DNA of 64,000 nt. It comes from Lates calcarifer (lineage: Eukaryota > Chordata > Actinopteri > Centropomidae). The stretch covers positions 62,001-126,000 of the forward strand of contig NW_026115928.1 in the NCBI RefSeq assembly GCF_001640805.2. Reading direction: 5' to 3'. Of the stretch, positions 1-11,307 are shown in pieces; within the stretch, counting starts at the first letter, position 1; every line of letters begins with the position of its first letter. The position numbers and the translations under genes were made by a program. Below the pieces are notes generated by a model that did not search any database, was not told where the DNA came from, and worked only from the letters and a program-made list of their open reading frames with translations.

Positions 1-2095
1 GCCTTTCACCCCCCCACAACCTGTTTTTTGCTTTTTGTCCAGTCGTTACACCCCCCACCCTCCACCCCCCACTCCACCTATTCTCCAGCAGAAAGGACAG
101 ACTGAAATATAATATCTTCAGAGAACTTCTCTGTGAACACTCTATTCTTATTTCTTCAGTGTTTTTTACAGGAACAGGACGTTCTTTCTCTCTCTCTGAC
201 CTGATGGAGAAAAATTTAATCTTAACTGCGACCACAAAAAAACACAACATAAACACACATGTGTTAACAGCTGATAAGAAACATGTCAGAACTATAAGTG
301 TTACAGGAGAGAGGAGGAGTCTGAACACCTCCTGTAGCTCCTGCTCCTCCTGACACACACTCTTTATATAAGAGATTTATCTGTTATATTCACCCATTAA
401 CTCTGTTTAATCATGAATTATCATTTTAAAAGTGTGTCTGTAAATAACTCTTGCTCCTGCTGCTGATGAAGGTCATGAGCTGCAGCTGACAGCTCAGGTA
501 GAAATCAGAGAAGTGGGTTTGTATCAGTGTTCATATCAGGCAGTAACTGTTACATGGGGGGGGGCGGGGGGGGGGTGTCTGTCTGTCCTGATTTTAAACT
601 GTTGACTCACAGAATCAAGTCTGGAAAACATTCACTGATAACTGAGTGTTATTGATTAGTATTGGACCGATCACCAATTGATCAGGAGCTGTAATACGAT
701 GACACAGAATAATCTGAACCATGTCAGTGTTTCAGCTCCAGGGGTCACATGACCATCCAGCTGTCAATCATCTTCAGAAGGGGGGGGGGGTCCTCCTCCT
801 CTCTGCTCTGACTCGTTTATGGAAACGACCTCTGACCTCTGACCTCTGACCTCTCTGTGTGACCTGCTCAGTCCTGACCTGGACCACATTCATCAGAAGC
901 TGTTTCTACATGTAGAATCACAGTCTGATCTGAGACCTGATCTGAGACCTGGTCTCTCTGTTCCTCAGCCTCTGTAGGACTGAACCTCAGATCAGATCCA
1001 GGACTGTGTCAAGGAGGGGCTCTGATCCTGACCCTTGGTCTGGAGGGTTGAGGGAGGAGGGGCTCTCACCCACAGCAGGAGGTCTGGAGGTGGAGGCCTT
1101 TAACCAGAGCTCTGTGGGTCGTAACAGGTCTTAGCTGAGCCAATCCAGACCTGGTTAACCCTGTCAGGACTTCATCTGGACCTCAGAGACCCTCAGAGAC
1201 CCTCAGAGACCTGAGTCTCTGATGGCAGATTCATTCATAGACTTAGACTTAGACAGACTTTAGTGATCTCTCTGGGATGACTCCCTCAGGGCTGTCACAC
1301 TCACTTGGGGTCAGTAACAGTAATTACAGGGAGGTTCAGAGATACCTGAGCAGCCTGACACACCTGGACCTGACTGTAAGAGGTGCCCCCCCCCCAGTGA
1401 CCAACAGGCCTCACAGCAGGGCAGTCACCCCCCGCCCCCCACCCCACCGTGACTCTTTGCTCCATCTGAACGACTGTGAGCAGCTGCACCAAACGACCAT
1501 CAGCTCATTTAAACTCTGAACGAGCTGCAGGAACACACACTGCTAAACCTCCTGTAACAGATTACAGATTACACATTACTGATTACTGATTACTCTGCCT
1601 CATCACAGTTACAGCTCCTCTTTCTCTCCAGGAACAGACTTTAACCATCAGCTGAAAGTTTCATCTAAACCAGTTTGTCCTCAAGCAGCTTTCAGGTTGA
1701 GGTTCAGTAAAACAGAGACTCAGCTGAGAGTCACCTGAACACAGGTGAGGAGCTGAGTCCTCTCAGGTAATCTCAGCACCTGCCATCACACACACACACC
1801 ACACACACTCAGATCACTGCTAAACTCTGATTGAGCAACTTCAGAGAGGAGGGAGGGAGCGAAGCTTTCAGAGTCAGGAGCTCGGCTGCATGTGGTGACA
1901 TGTGGCTCTGCTCCTCCTCCTCCCTCCTCCCTCCTCCCTCCTCCTTCACTCAGAGCTCAACTGTCAGAGGTAACAGAGAACAAACTCTTAAACTGACTTT
2001 GTCTGAAATAAACTCCACTGACTCTGAAACACATGATCCACAATCACAGGCGTCTCAGTTCCTCAGAGTAATCAGAGTAATCAGAACCTGATTCT
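1..2095. other. Left-edge non-coding region
   Basis: I see no exon, RNA gene or transposon here that I can name. It holds simple tracts: a G run at 556-575 broken by one C, ten Gs at 781-790, a four-copy GACCTCT tandem at 827-856, and CTC-rich tracts near 1915-1945. Open frames here are short and low in complexity. It could be an intron or flank of a gene outside the window. Confidence 0.5.
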
Positions 2096-2103
2096 AACCA
2101 GAA

Positions 2104-2220
2104 TATAAAGAGCAGTGTCCTGACGTGCTGCAGAGTCAGTTCAGTTCCTCTGTGGTATCAGTGTTTACTGACTCTGACTGTAAATACAGGTGTGAGAGCA
2201 GCGGGCACGACGTGCGGCAG
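2104..2220 (+). promoter_or_regulatory. Possible TATA promoter with short first exon (weak)
   Basis: A TATAAAG motif at 2104-2110 is followed about 30 bp later by sequence that could start a transcript, and a CpG-bearing segment ends at a splice-donor-like CAG|GTAAAC at 2220/2221. This is the arrangement of a TATA-driven first exon, but no downstream exon is recognisable and such motifs arise by chance. It is recorded only as a candidate. Confidence 0.15.
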
Positions 2221-2531
2221 GTAAACTCACCTGAGCTCCACTTCACTGACTCTTCCAAGAATCTCTGTCGTCTCCTCTCCTCACGCTTCAGGAACTTTAA
2301 AACTCCTCTGACGGGATGCCAATGGCTGCCGTTCTCCCATAATGCTCTGCTGCTGTAAAATCCATGAAGAAGAAACTGTGAAGACACAGAATCATGGAGC
2401 TAACGCTAACTCTAATGCTAACCTGAAGCCTGAGCTCCTTCAGAGGCTCTGAACCAAACTGTGACTGTTCAACACTCCCTGAAGAGCAGGAGCTCAAACC
2501 TCCACCCACTGCCCCTCCTCCCTCTGTCACA

Positions 2532-2532
<1 letters not shown>

Positions 2533-2575
<43 letters not shown>
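2533..2575. repeat. (CA)n microsatellite
   Basis: About 21 uninterrupted CA dinucleotides. The flanks show no gene. Confidence 0.9.
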
Positions 2576-2577
<2 letters not shown>

Positions 2578-3324
2578 TCCATGTGCACAAACTGTGGGCT
2601 GTACCACCCCTCCGCCCCGCCTGTGGGCTCAGGCCTTTGGTCCTCAGCCAGGACTGTGTGTGTGTGAGAGTGTGTGTTGATACATCTCTACAATATGTTC
2701 AGTTTAATCCTGATTCAGATCCTGTTTCCTCACAACCTTAAATCATTTCTGTCGTTTGAACAAAACTCAGCTCTGTTATTAAAGCACTGACTCTTCAGGC
2801 TGAAACACAAACAAAGACACAAACACAACTCTTCACTCACTCTGCTGATTAATCTAAACATAATAAATATATTCCCTTCTCTCTGCTGATGGACAGACTC
2901 ACTGACACATCAACAGGTCAGAAACAGAAACTGATCAGCTCCGTTTATTGATCACTCAGCTGCTGCTGCTGCTGCTGCCTTCACTGACTGGATCTTATTG
3001 TTGGTGCTGAAACATTAAAACTACAGTGAACTGACTGTGACGACCAAGAAATCACATGTTCATTAAAACTGAGACAGAGAATCCTCCAACAGATCAGGCT
3101 CAGACTGAGGCTACGCACTGTCATGTTACAGTTACAGTTACTATCACAGGAGAAGTGAGGAGCAGTGTAACACTCTGTACAGTTTCTCTCTGTGAAGATA
3201 CTGAAGCTTTAGGACACAAACAGAAAGAAAAAACATTTAATTTCCACCTGTTCTCAGACCTGAAGGAGTCTTTACATCCATTAAACTGATGGTGATATAA
3301 ATCTGATCAGTGTGGGTGAGACTA

Positions 3325-3845
3325 GTTTGCAAAGGGGTGGAAAAATTCTGGAAACTTTCCATGGGAAGTTAACCTGGGGAATTAAAATATTAAATACTAA
3401 AATATTTTATGACCGCGGATAAATGAATAGAAACAGATGAACTCTCCTCAATCAGCTGCTGAACCAGACTCTGAGCTACAGAAAACTGAGCTAGCACCAT
3501 GAGCGCTAAACTCCTACACTGTCAATGAAATGCTGTGAGCTAGCTAACATTCAGCATCTCTGACTTAGCAGGTTAGCACTGTCACCTCACAACAAGAAGG
3601 TTCCAGGTTCGAGTCCCAGTTCAGGCTCAGATATATCGATGACAGATCAGATTTATTGATCAGACTGACTGACTGGATGTAGTGTGGCTGTAGAAGGATT
3701 AGAGATGATGTGGGAGAGAAAACCATTAAACCTTCTTGTTTTAACCAACATGATGCTGAAACAGGTCTTTATGTTGTTAAACCTGTGGTTTAGTTAATTT
3801 ACAGTTTATTCCCATGGAAAGTTTCCAACTTTGAAAAGTCCTGGA
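3325..3845. mobile_element. Inverted-repeat (MITE-like) element containing a tRNA-like segment
   Basis: An 18-bp segment at 3350-3367 (GGAAACTTTCCATGGGAA) recurs as its exact reverse complement at 3809-3826, about 440 bp apart, giving the arms of a short non-autonomous element. Between them, at about 3568-3625, lies GGTTAGCACTGTCACCTCAC followed by GGTTCGAGTCCC. The second string resembles a Pol III B box, and the segment matches a motif I recall as widely dispersed in fish genomes. There is no coding capacity. Outer boundaries and target duplications could not be fixed. Confidence 0.55.
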
Positions 3846-4299
3846 GTTTTTTAGCCCAAGGTGAGACCATGTGACTCAGTAAGTGACTGAGGATAATTAG
3901 CAGTGATGGTTTGTGCTTTGTGTTGCTGTTGTGTAAATACAACAAATAAACAGAGTGTATACAGCTCTCTAACTGCGGGGCCTGTGGGGGGTGGGGTGTT
4001 AAGTGATTTGTATCTTATCAGATTCACCAACACCTGAGGCTCAGAGGGAAAAACAGGTGATAAAGATCAACAGGTAACTCATCTTCATCATCTTCATCAT
4101 CACTGACTGACTGCAGGTTCAGATTCGGCAGACTCAACTCTGAACCTTGTCTCTGTTCTCAGCTGTTTCCTCCTCTTTACTGCAGATCTGATTAACATTT
4201 AACCTGAGATGTTTGTCTCTGAATTAAACTTTCATTTTCTTTTGAATTTAAACCCATGAGTCAGTTCAGACTCCAACACTCAGCAGGTGGATATGATCA

Positions 4300-4491
4300 G
4301 ATGGCCGTCCACCCTGAGTATGGTTCTGCTCAAAGTTTCTGCCTCTTAAAGTTTTTCCTCTCCACTGTCGCCTGATGCTGCTGATGGTGGATCTGTTGGG
4401 TCTGTCTGTGATTATAATAATCTAAAGAGTAGACCTGCTCTATATGAAAAGTGCCTTGAGATGACGCTATACAAATAAAATTGAATTGAAT
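4300..4491 (+). mobile_element. L2-type LINE 3' tail (divergent subfamily)
   Basis: The segment aligns by eye with the 3' UTRs of the L2 copies at 14.5 and 52.8 kb. Shared features are the 'GGTTCTGCTCAAAG...TTTCTGCCTCTTAAA' block, 'GATCTGTTGGGT', 'AGACCTGCTCTATATG' and a final ATAAAATT. It ends in GAATTGAAT repeats rather than the CTTGA repeats of the other copies, so it belongs to a different subfamily. Only about 190 bp survive; the insertion is strongly 5'-truncated. Confidence 0.75.
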
Positions 4492-4499
4492 ATCAGATT

Positions 4500-6525
4500 C
4501 ATCTCTAAAAACACAGGACAGAGAACAGAGATGCAGCCCCTCCCTCCTCTGAATAAAAGGTTGTAATATTCCTTTAAAGCTGAACAGAAGGTGAACTGAT
4601 CCTCCCTGAGGCTCCAGGTTCAGAGTTGGGGGGGGGTTAATGGAGGGAAAAGTGAGGACAGAGAAAGATGAGGATAAATGGAAGAGATAGAGAGGGTAAG
4701 GAGGAGGTGGAGGATGAGAGGAGGGAGGTGTCAGAGGAGGGAGGAGGAGGAGGGACAGAGAGATGGAGAAGGGGTGAGTAAAGGGGGAGAGAGGGAGGAG
4801 GTGTGTCCAGAAATAAACAGGGACAGAAGGTGGGCAGGAAGCCACGGCAGCAGGTGAAGCTCAGTGCTGCAGGAAATGAACCTGCTGCTGCTTCACACTG
4901 TTCAACACACACACACACACACTGAGGGGGGGGTCGATCAGCTGATCCTCACCAACTGGATCTAAACGTCAGTTCATCATGTTTCATGTGAGGAGGAATA
5001 AGAGTTTATTCACCAGGGGAAACATTTCACTACTGCTCATCTGATCACTGAGGAATAAATACTCTGTTATACCAGAGGTCAGAGGTCAGAGCTGGGAGTG
5101 ACCTCTGAGTTAACAGCATTCGGGCTGAGGAGTCAGATTCAGAAAAACATTGAGGCTCACAGGAAAGTCTTCAAATGCTGCAGATCTTTTCTGAAGTCTG
5201 AATTTCTGAGTTCCTACTCAGAAGTTTGAACCTGAATGCCTCCTGAAGTTGAATTCAAGATGGCTGCTCCTCACACAGAGTCAGAGCGCTGCATCCACCA
5301 CCTGAGGTTCAAGTCTCAGCTTCAGACTCCACTCTTCTCTTACACCCTTCAACTCATCAACCACATGAAATAAACCTGGAGGATCTGAGACGACCAACAC
5401 AGCCCGACCTGGTCCTCAGCACAGAGGAGGGTCTACACGCTGTCCCGGTTCAGCCTTAGACCAGTCAGAGGTCAGAGGTCAGTCCTCTATTGTCTCTGCA
5501 GCTGAGTCTGAACAGCCAATCATCAAGAAGGAGAATCAGGATAATCAGGAGCTGGGACAGATCAGTGAGAGTCTGAACCTCCTCCGACCAGATCCAGGGT
5601 CAGGTCTCAGTTCACCTGTCGACCGACAGTGAAAGGAAACTGTCGACACACGTGGAGCAGGTCTGGACTGGACCAGGTCCTGAAGGGTCCTGATCAGGGT
5701 GGGACTCAGACCTGACACGTTTCACAGAGTTTCTGAATCGTCACGTTCGACTCTGAATCTGAGCAAACTGAGTGAAATGAACAGAAATGATGAAGCAGAA
5801 CAAACAAAGCTCAGTCTCAGTTTTCATGATGGAAATATAAACAGATTCAGTCTGAACAGCAGACTGACCTGCTGACACTCATTCTACCTGTCTGAGTCAG
5901 AGTCAGAACTGGACCAGGACCTGGACCAGAACCACAACAGACTCTGACCATGAAGTTTAAACTGAGTCAGAGCTGATCATCAGTTTGTCCTGACGTCTGT
6001 TCAGCTTCACACAAAGACTCACAGTTATCGTGACCTCCACCTGCAACACAACACTGAGAAACACTGTGTTATCACCAACGCAGACACACAAAGACTCTGT
6101 CAGGAGTTATCACGTCCTCGACCTTCAACACAACACACTCTGACACACTGTCTGTGCTACGACCAACACACACAGACACACAGCTCTCTGCAGATCCTGG
6201 TCTCTGTGTGCAGACGTGGTTCCTCAGGATCCTGATCCTCAGACTTTCAGAGTTTAAACTGTGTTAAAGGCTCAGAGCTTCATATAAACAGATTTTACAG
6301 TGTTTTCACGGATGACAGTGAAGAGCAGAAGAGAGCATGAAGAGAAGGCCGAACTCTGACAGACTGAGATATGAAACAAAGCAACAACACATCCACTGAG
6401 GCAGGAAGTCCTGCAGGTTTCCTCTGCTGATAACACCCCCCCCCCCCAGCTCACAGAATAAACTCTGTTAATAAAACAGCCTCAGTCTCTGCCTCCCCAC
6501 TCGCTCCACTGTTCACCCTCAACCA
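4500..6525. other. Non-coding region without recognised features
   Basis: It contains purine-rich GGAGG tracts at 4640-4800, a short CA tract near 4905-4922 and no credible exon. The long minus-strand frame across 4330-4845 is low-complexity Pro/Ser/Leu coding created by the GGAGG tract. Confidence 0.5.
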
Positions 6526-6535
6526 ATGCAGCTCC

Positions 6536-7360
6536 ACCTCTGTTCATCCTCTCACCTCTCTTCATCCTCTCACCCTCTGTTCATCCTCTCACCTCTCTGT
6601 TCATCCTCTCACCTCTCTGTTCATCATCATCTCACCTCTGTTCATCCTCTCACCTCTCTATTCATCCTCTCACCTCTGTTCATCCTCTCACCTCTGTTCA
6701 TCCTCTCATCTCTCTGTTCATCCTCTCACCTCTCTATTCATCCTCTCACCTCTCTGTTCATCCTCTCACCCCTCTGTTCATCCTCTCACCTCTCTGTTCA
6801 TTCTCTCACCTCTCTATTCATCCTCTCACCTCTCTGTTCATACTCTCACCTCTCTGTTCATCATCTCACCTCTCTGTTCATCCTCTCATCTCTCTGTTCA
6901 TTCTCTCACCTCTCTATTCATCCTCTCACCTCTCTGTTCATACTCTCACCTCTCTATTCATCCTCTCACCTCTCTGTTCATCCTCTCACCTCTCTGTTCA
7001 TACTCTCACCTCTCTATTCATCCTCTCATCTCTCTGTTCATCCTCTCACCTCTGTTCATCCTCTCACCTCTCTATTCATCCTCTCACCTCTGTTCATCCT
7101 CTCACCTCTCTATTCATCCTCTCACCTCTGTTCATCCTCTCACCTCTCTATTCATCCTCTCACCTCTGTTCATCCTCTCACCTCTGTTCATCCTCTCACC
7201 TCTCTGTTCATCCTCTCACCTCTGTTCATCCTCTCACCTCTCTGTTCATCCTCTCATCTCTCTGTTCATCCTCTCACCTCTGTTCATCCTCTCACCTCTC
7301 TATTCATCCTCTCACCTCTGTTCATCCTCTCACCTCTCTGTTCATACTCTCATCTCTGTG
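6536..7360. repeat. CATCCTCTCACCTCT minisatellite, about 825 bp
   Basis: Roughly 40 tandem copies of an 18-20 bp pyrimidine-rich unit (TCTCTGTTCATCCTCTCACC). Variants are a 2-bp shorter unit, G/A swaps in CTGTTC versus CTATTC, and CATACTC or CATTCTC. Pyrimidines dominate the plus strand. The stop-free frame across the array would give a repetitive Ser/Leu/His/Pro peptide and is not a gene. Confidence 0.95.
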
Positions 7361-7650
7361 TTCTGAACAACACAACAACAACACTCTACACACAGGGACT
7401 AATGAACTAATGAGGTGAGACAGAAACACCTGAGCAGGAAGTAAAACATGGTCTGGTCTAAGTATCTGGTCTAAGCTTCAGCTGCTGTGGAAACATGATG
7501 AAGAGAATCAGATCCACAGTGTGATCTGATCTGTTTCCTGAACCTGCTGAGTACACACACACACACACACACACAGTGAACATACAGGAGTTGTGGGAGG
7601 TCTTGTACCTCCTGCCTCAGCACCATCTGTCTCCTGATATATGACCATAC

Positions 7651-7651
<1 letters not shown>

Positions 7652-7691
<40 letters not shown>
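7652..7691. repeat. (CA)n microsatellite
   Basis: About 20 CA units, with a second shorter CA tract at about 7553-7576. Confidence 0.9.
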
Positions 7692-7694
<3 letters not shown>

Positions 7695-7699
7695 CCTTC

Positions 7700-9520
7700 A
7701 TGTTAATTCATCCTGTTTCTATTTTTAAACTCACGATTCTTCCTCCAACATCAAACTGTTAAAGCTGCAGAGATGATTCTGATGTGATGTGTAGTTGTTG
7801 TGTTGTTGTTGTAACTGACCTCTGTCTGGTGACATCCTGATGATGAGTTCAATGTTTCAGGAACTTACAGAAACATCTTCACATACAGAAGACATCGCAC
7901 TGATCAGTTTATTAGGAACACCTCTCTGACTCCGATCAGTTTTCAAATCCAGCCTGTTTGTTTTTAATCATGCTATCTGCTAACAGATGATGAAAGAAGA
8001 AGCACACTCTCTGCTCCTGCCATCAGGTCACCTCCTCTCGTCTGCTGCCGTGACCTCTGACCTCTGACACAGTAAGCAGCATGAGAGAGATGAAGCTGAC
8101 TGATCGGTGACAGATCAGCCTCTTTACTCTCTGACCTGAAGTCAGTTCACTTCATGTGTCTGTTTTCAAACCAGAACCTCCTCAGACCAGGACCCAGCTG
8201 GACCAACCAGATACAGAATTCAACATGTCACATAATTTAAATATCAAGTTAAACTAAACTCTCCACACTGCTGCTTTAACATTTAACATTTACTCTGGAT
8301 CACAGCTGAAAGAAGAGAAACGAAGCTGAAACTGTTCAGTATCTGTTTACACACAGTTACTGCAGTTTACACCAGCTTCACTCTGCTTTCATCAAAATGT
8401 TCTGACTCAGTCTCTACATGGACTCATTCTGTTTATTCTGCTTCTCAGTAATGATCCCTGTAGTCACTCAGGTGAGTTTGATGGTAACCAAACCTGATGA
8501 GATGTGTTAGCAACATCATGGAGATATGAGATGAAGAAGAGCAGGTAGTGAGAGCTGAGAGCTCAGGAGATCACACAGAGTTTATCACAGTAACAGTAGA
8601 GTCTAGAGCTTCACAGTTCATCAGGATGTAGATCTGATCTGCAGGTGTAATTACAGCCTCTCCCTCCGATGAATGATCCTCATTGTTCTCTGTCGATGCA
8701 GTGAAGAGCTCAGAGGACATGTTGGTTCTGATCCTGGACCTCAGAGACACCACGGCGGGCAGCTTCTGCAGGCGTGACGGTTTCTGTTGGGACCTGTTGA
8801 GTTATGAGAGCTGCAGTTCCCTCATGTTTCTGTCTCTGTATCCACTCTGCTTCACACCCACAGAGAAATAATGAAGCACGTCTCCACGCTTTCATCGCTC
8901 TGAGCGTCTGATCATTAAAACACTTGTCAACAGGTTTAATTGAAGCAGGAGCAGAGGAAAGTCCCTGATCAGCTGAGAGGACTGATCCAGATCCCTGAGG
9001 ATCAGAACAAACCTGAGCAGCTGAGACCAGAAGAGATGTCTGATCAATAATCTCTGATCAGCTTCCAATAACTGATCATTTTACTGATCACCAATGTTTT
9101 AATGTGTGTGTGTTTTTCTCACCAAGAGAAAAAACCTCAGGAACATTATTTACAGTCACTTATCAATTATCCACATCATTGATTAATCTGCTGATTGTTG
9201 TTCAGCTAATCATCGAATGAGCACGTTTTCCAGGAAGCTGAGGTGATGTCTGCAGATCATCTAAACAACATCATCAACAACATCCACTCCTTTACTCCTT
9301 CATTCCTCTCACTGTCACCTCTCCTTATATTTCATATTAATTCTTGTCTTTGTTTAAACCTTCAGTTTATCAGAGAATCAAACTGTCAGATCAGATTCTG
9401 AGTTTATCTGATAAACAACAATAAACACAAACATCTGTTAAAGCTCCATGAATCACATCAGTGATGAAACAGATCCAATATGGCCGCCCTCTGTCCCTCA
9501 GGCTCAGACACACACAAAAA
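7700..9520. other. Non-coding region without recognised features
   Basis: No exon, RNA or transposon could be recognised on either strand. The opposed short frames around 8570-8895 have no family resemblance I can name and no convincing splice context. Confidence 0.45.
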
Positions 9521-9780
9521 AGGACTTACCCCCAAACCCCACCACCAACACAACAATATATTAGATTAGTTGTATTATTTAATCACATACAATCTTAAAA
9601 ACAAAAACGTGACTAGAACAAAGAAAAAACAACAAACTACAGTATACAAATTGCACATGCTTGAGAAATCCCTGAAGAAAGCAAAAAAAAAAAGATTCCT
9701 GCATTAAACTATTTTTCAACCTGGGTTTTTCACCCTGTTTAGAACTGCCATTAACATTAACAACAGGTGTGAAGTGCAAT

Positions 9781-10074
9781 CTAAAACTTGACTTTTCTGG
9801 CCTTCTTTGATGCAAAATCATCAATTACATCATCATACGAAATCTGTTGTGCAACTGTATGATTGATCCTGATGATGGCAAGTCCAGAGAGACGCTCCTG
9901 TGACATAGTGGACCTCAAGTATGTTTTAATAAGCTTCAGCTTGGAAAAACTCCTCTCTGCTTCAGCTACTGTCACTGGAAGGGTCAAACCAATTCTGAGT
10001 GCAGTCCAGACATTAGGGTAGATTTCTGCGAGCTCTTTCTCATGGATGAAAGCCAGCAGCTCAAGCGTCAGTCA
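9781..10074 (-). pseudogene. hAT transposase C-terminal (hATC) fragment
   Basis: The minus-strand frame reads an AEIYPNVWTALRIGLTLPVT stretch, then AERSFSKLKLIKTYLRSTMS and RLSGLAIIRI, ending DFASKKARKVKF-stop. This is the signature C-terminal dimerisation block of hAT transposases, in the variant typical of zinc-finger MYM-type 1-like elements of fish. An in-frame stop lies just upstream, at about 10080, so the frame is broken before the catalytic core. It is a relic, not a functional transposase. Confidence 0.85.
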
Positions 10075-10326
10075 TGGAGTCATGGACTTTGATGGGAGGA
10101 CGTCTGTGTGAATTTGCACTTGTTGTGTTGCAAACACAAACTAGACTAGGTTGCCTATGGGTGAAATTAGTTGCATGACATGATGCCTCAATTCTAATAG
10201 TTGCTAGATCAGCAAAACTAAATACCAAATACAGTCGTCTTCTGTGGCTTAGCAACATATTAGCAAGAGGCTAATAAATAGCCTATAGCCTACTGTCACT
10301 CACATCACTCATAGAAATCTGCATAC

Positions 10327-10415
10327 CTTTTTCTTTTGCCCGTTTCTCCTCTTCTTTTTCTAAACTGGGCACCTGATGGCTTCTTTGGTCTTTTACTTTG
10401 ATCCACGATCTTCAT
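10327..10415 (-). pseudogene. hAT transposase N-terminal exon remnant
   Basis: The sequence starts at an ATG read from 10415 and encodes a Lys/Arg-rich leader containing KRPKKPSGAQFRKRR. That resembles the basic leader of ZMYM1-like hAT transposases, such as 'SGAQ.RKR' as I recall it. It stops at a donor-like AAG|GTATGC at 10327/10326. The expected next exon (zinc finger and catalytic part) is absent, consistent with internal deletion. Confidence 0.55.
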
Positions 10416-10863
10416 TTAAGACTCGACATTATAACATGACCTTTCGCATTAGCTTTTGCCAACACCGTGCATTCACCCGTCAATCAACCGGAGTCCGAAG
10501 TCACGTGACGTAAACAAATGTACGTAGATGTTTTTTTTTTTTTTTTTTTTTTTTTTCCATTTTTCACATAACCCAATCAATTACGTGTAGGCACATGGGT
10601 CTATGTTAATTATGAAATACAGTTTATTTGGAAGCAGTTTGTGTTGTGTGGCCTGGCATCAGTCTATCCCCCGCCCCCCTCCCCCTTGCCTCTTCGGACA
10701 CACACAACCTGTATGACTCTCAATGAGGGCGCCCCAGCGCCCACTCCACTAACTTGACATGGAAATGAGCGGTGGTCTAGAAAACTGGCGAGTTTTGTTT
10801 TTTAGATTGTGCCCTGGGCGGTCGCCCACATTGCCCATAGCAAAAACCGGCCCTGTACAGGTG

Positions 10864-10878
10864 ACACACACACACACT

Positions 10879-10943
<65 letters not shown>
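10864..10943. repeat. (CA)n microsatellite adjoining the hAT terminus
   Basis: About 38 CA units with one CTGACA interruption near 10877-10880. It begins only 9 bp from the transposon end. Confidence 0.92.
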
Positions 10944-10946
<3 letters not shown>

Positions 10947-11101
10947 TCTATCAGGTGAAGACTCTGTCTCTGTCTCCACCTTGTGGTGAAAATATCACAG
11001 GATGGAGACTGTTGTACAGTGAGAGCTGATGCTGACACACCATGATGTCAGAGATGGCTTCAGCCAATCAGGACACAGAGGAACAAGAGTCACCAAACAG
11101 T

Positions 11102-11107
11102 TTTATT
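11102..11107 (-). terminator. exosc3 polyadenylation signal
   Basis: AATAAA on the minus strand, about 200 nt downstream of the exosc3 stop codon, with no earlier candidate between. Confidence 0.6.
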
Positions 11108-11307
11108 ACAAATATTAAAACATTCATCAGTTCATTGTTTTCACCTGTGAAAACTGGACTGTGCCTTTAACCAGCAGCACCTGTGACCACACCCAGCTGT
11201 GACATCACTGCAGCCAGGTGAGACGTTACACCACCTAATCCACAGGACCAGAGTCTCTGGGTCTGGTCTGACGTGGTCTGTTGTGGTCTGATGTGGTCTG
11301 ATGCGGT

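Larger units (their letters stand above)
9540..10855 (-). mobile_element. Internally deleted hAT transposon (ZMYM1-like transposase family)
   Basis: The right end reads, on the minus strand, CAGGGCCGGTTTTTGC, a hAT-type terminal repeat, at about 10840-10855, followed by a GC-rich subterminal region with the self-complementary GGGCGGTCGCCC. Inside, a transposase N-terminal exon (10327-10415) and the C-terminal hATC dimerisation region (9781-10070) are both on the minus strand. The transposase core between them is missing. A run of about 27 T lies near 10530-10556. No matching left terminus was found near 9.5 kb, so that end is approximate and probably lost; target duplications could not be checked. 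Confidence 0.8.

Noticed and set aside
3600..3625. GGTTCGAGTCCC considered as part of a real tRNA gene
   Set aside because: No acceptor stem or cloverleaf can be formed around it; it sits inside the inverted-repeat element and looks like a dispersed repeat.
4330..4845. A 171-codon minus-strand frame, Pro/Ser/Leu-rich
   Set aside because: It is composed of a GGAGG-rich tract plus the antisense of an L2 tail; low complexity with no recognisable domain.
6526..7410. A 294-codon plus-strand open frame of Ser-Leu-Phe-Ile-Leu-Ser-Pro repeats
   Set aside because: It coincides with the 18-20 bp minisatellite; its periodic composition and lack of any domain or splice context show a repeat artefact.
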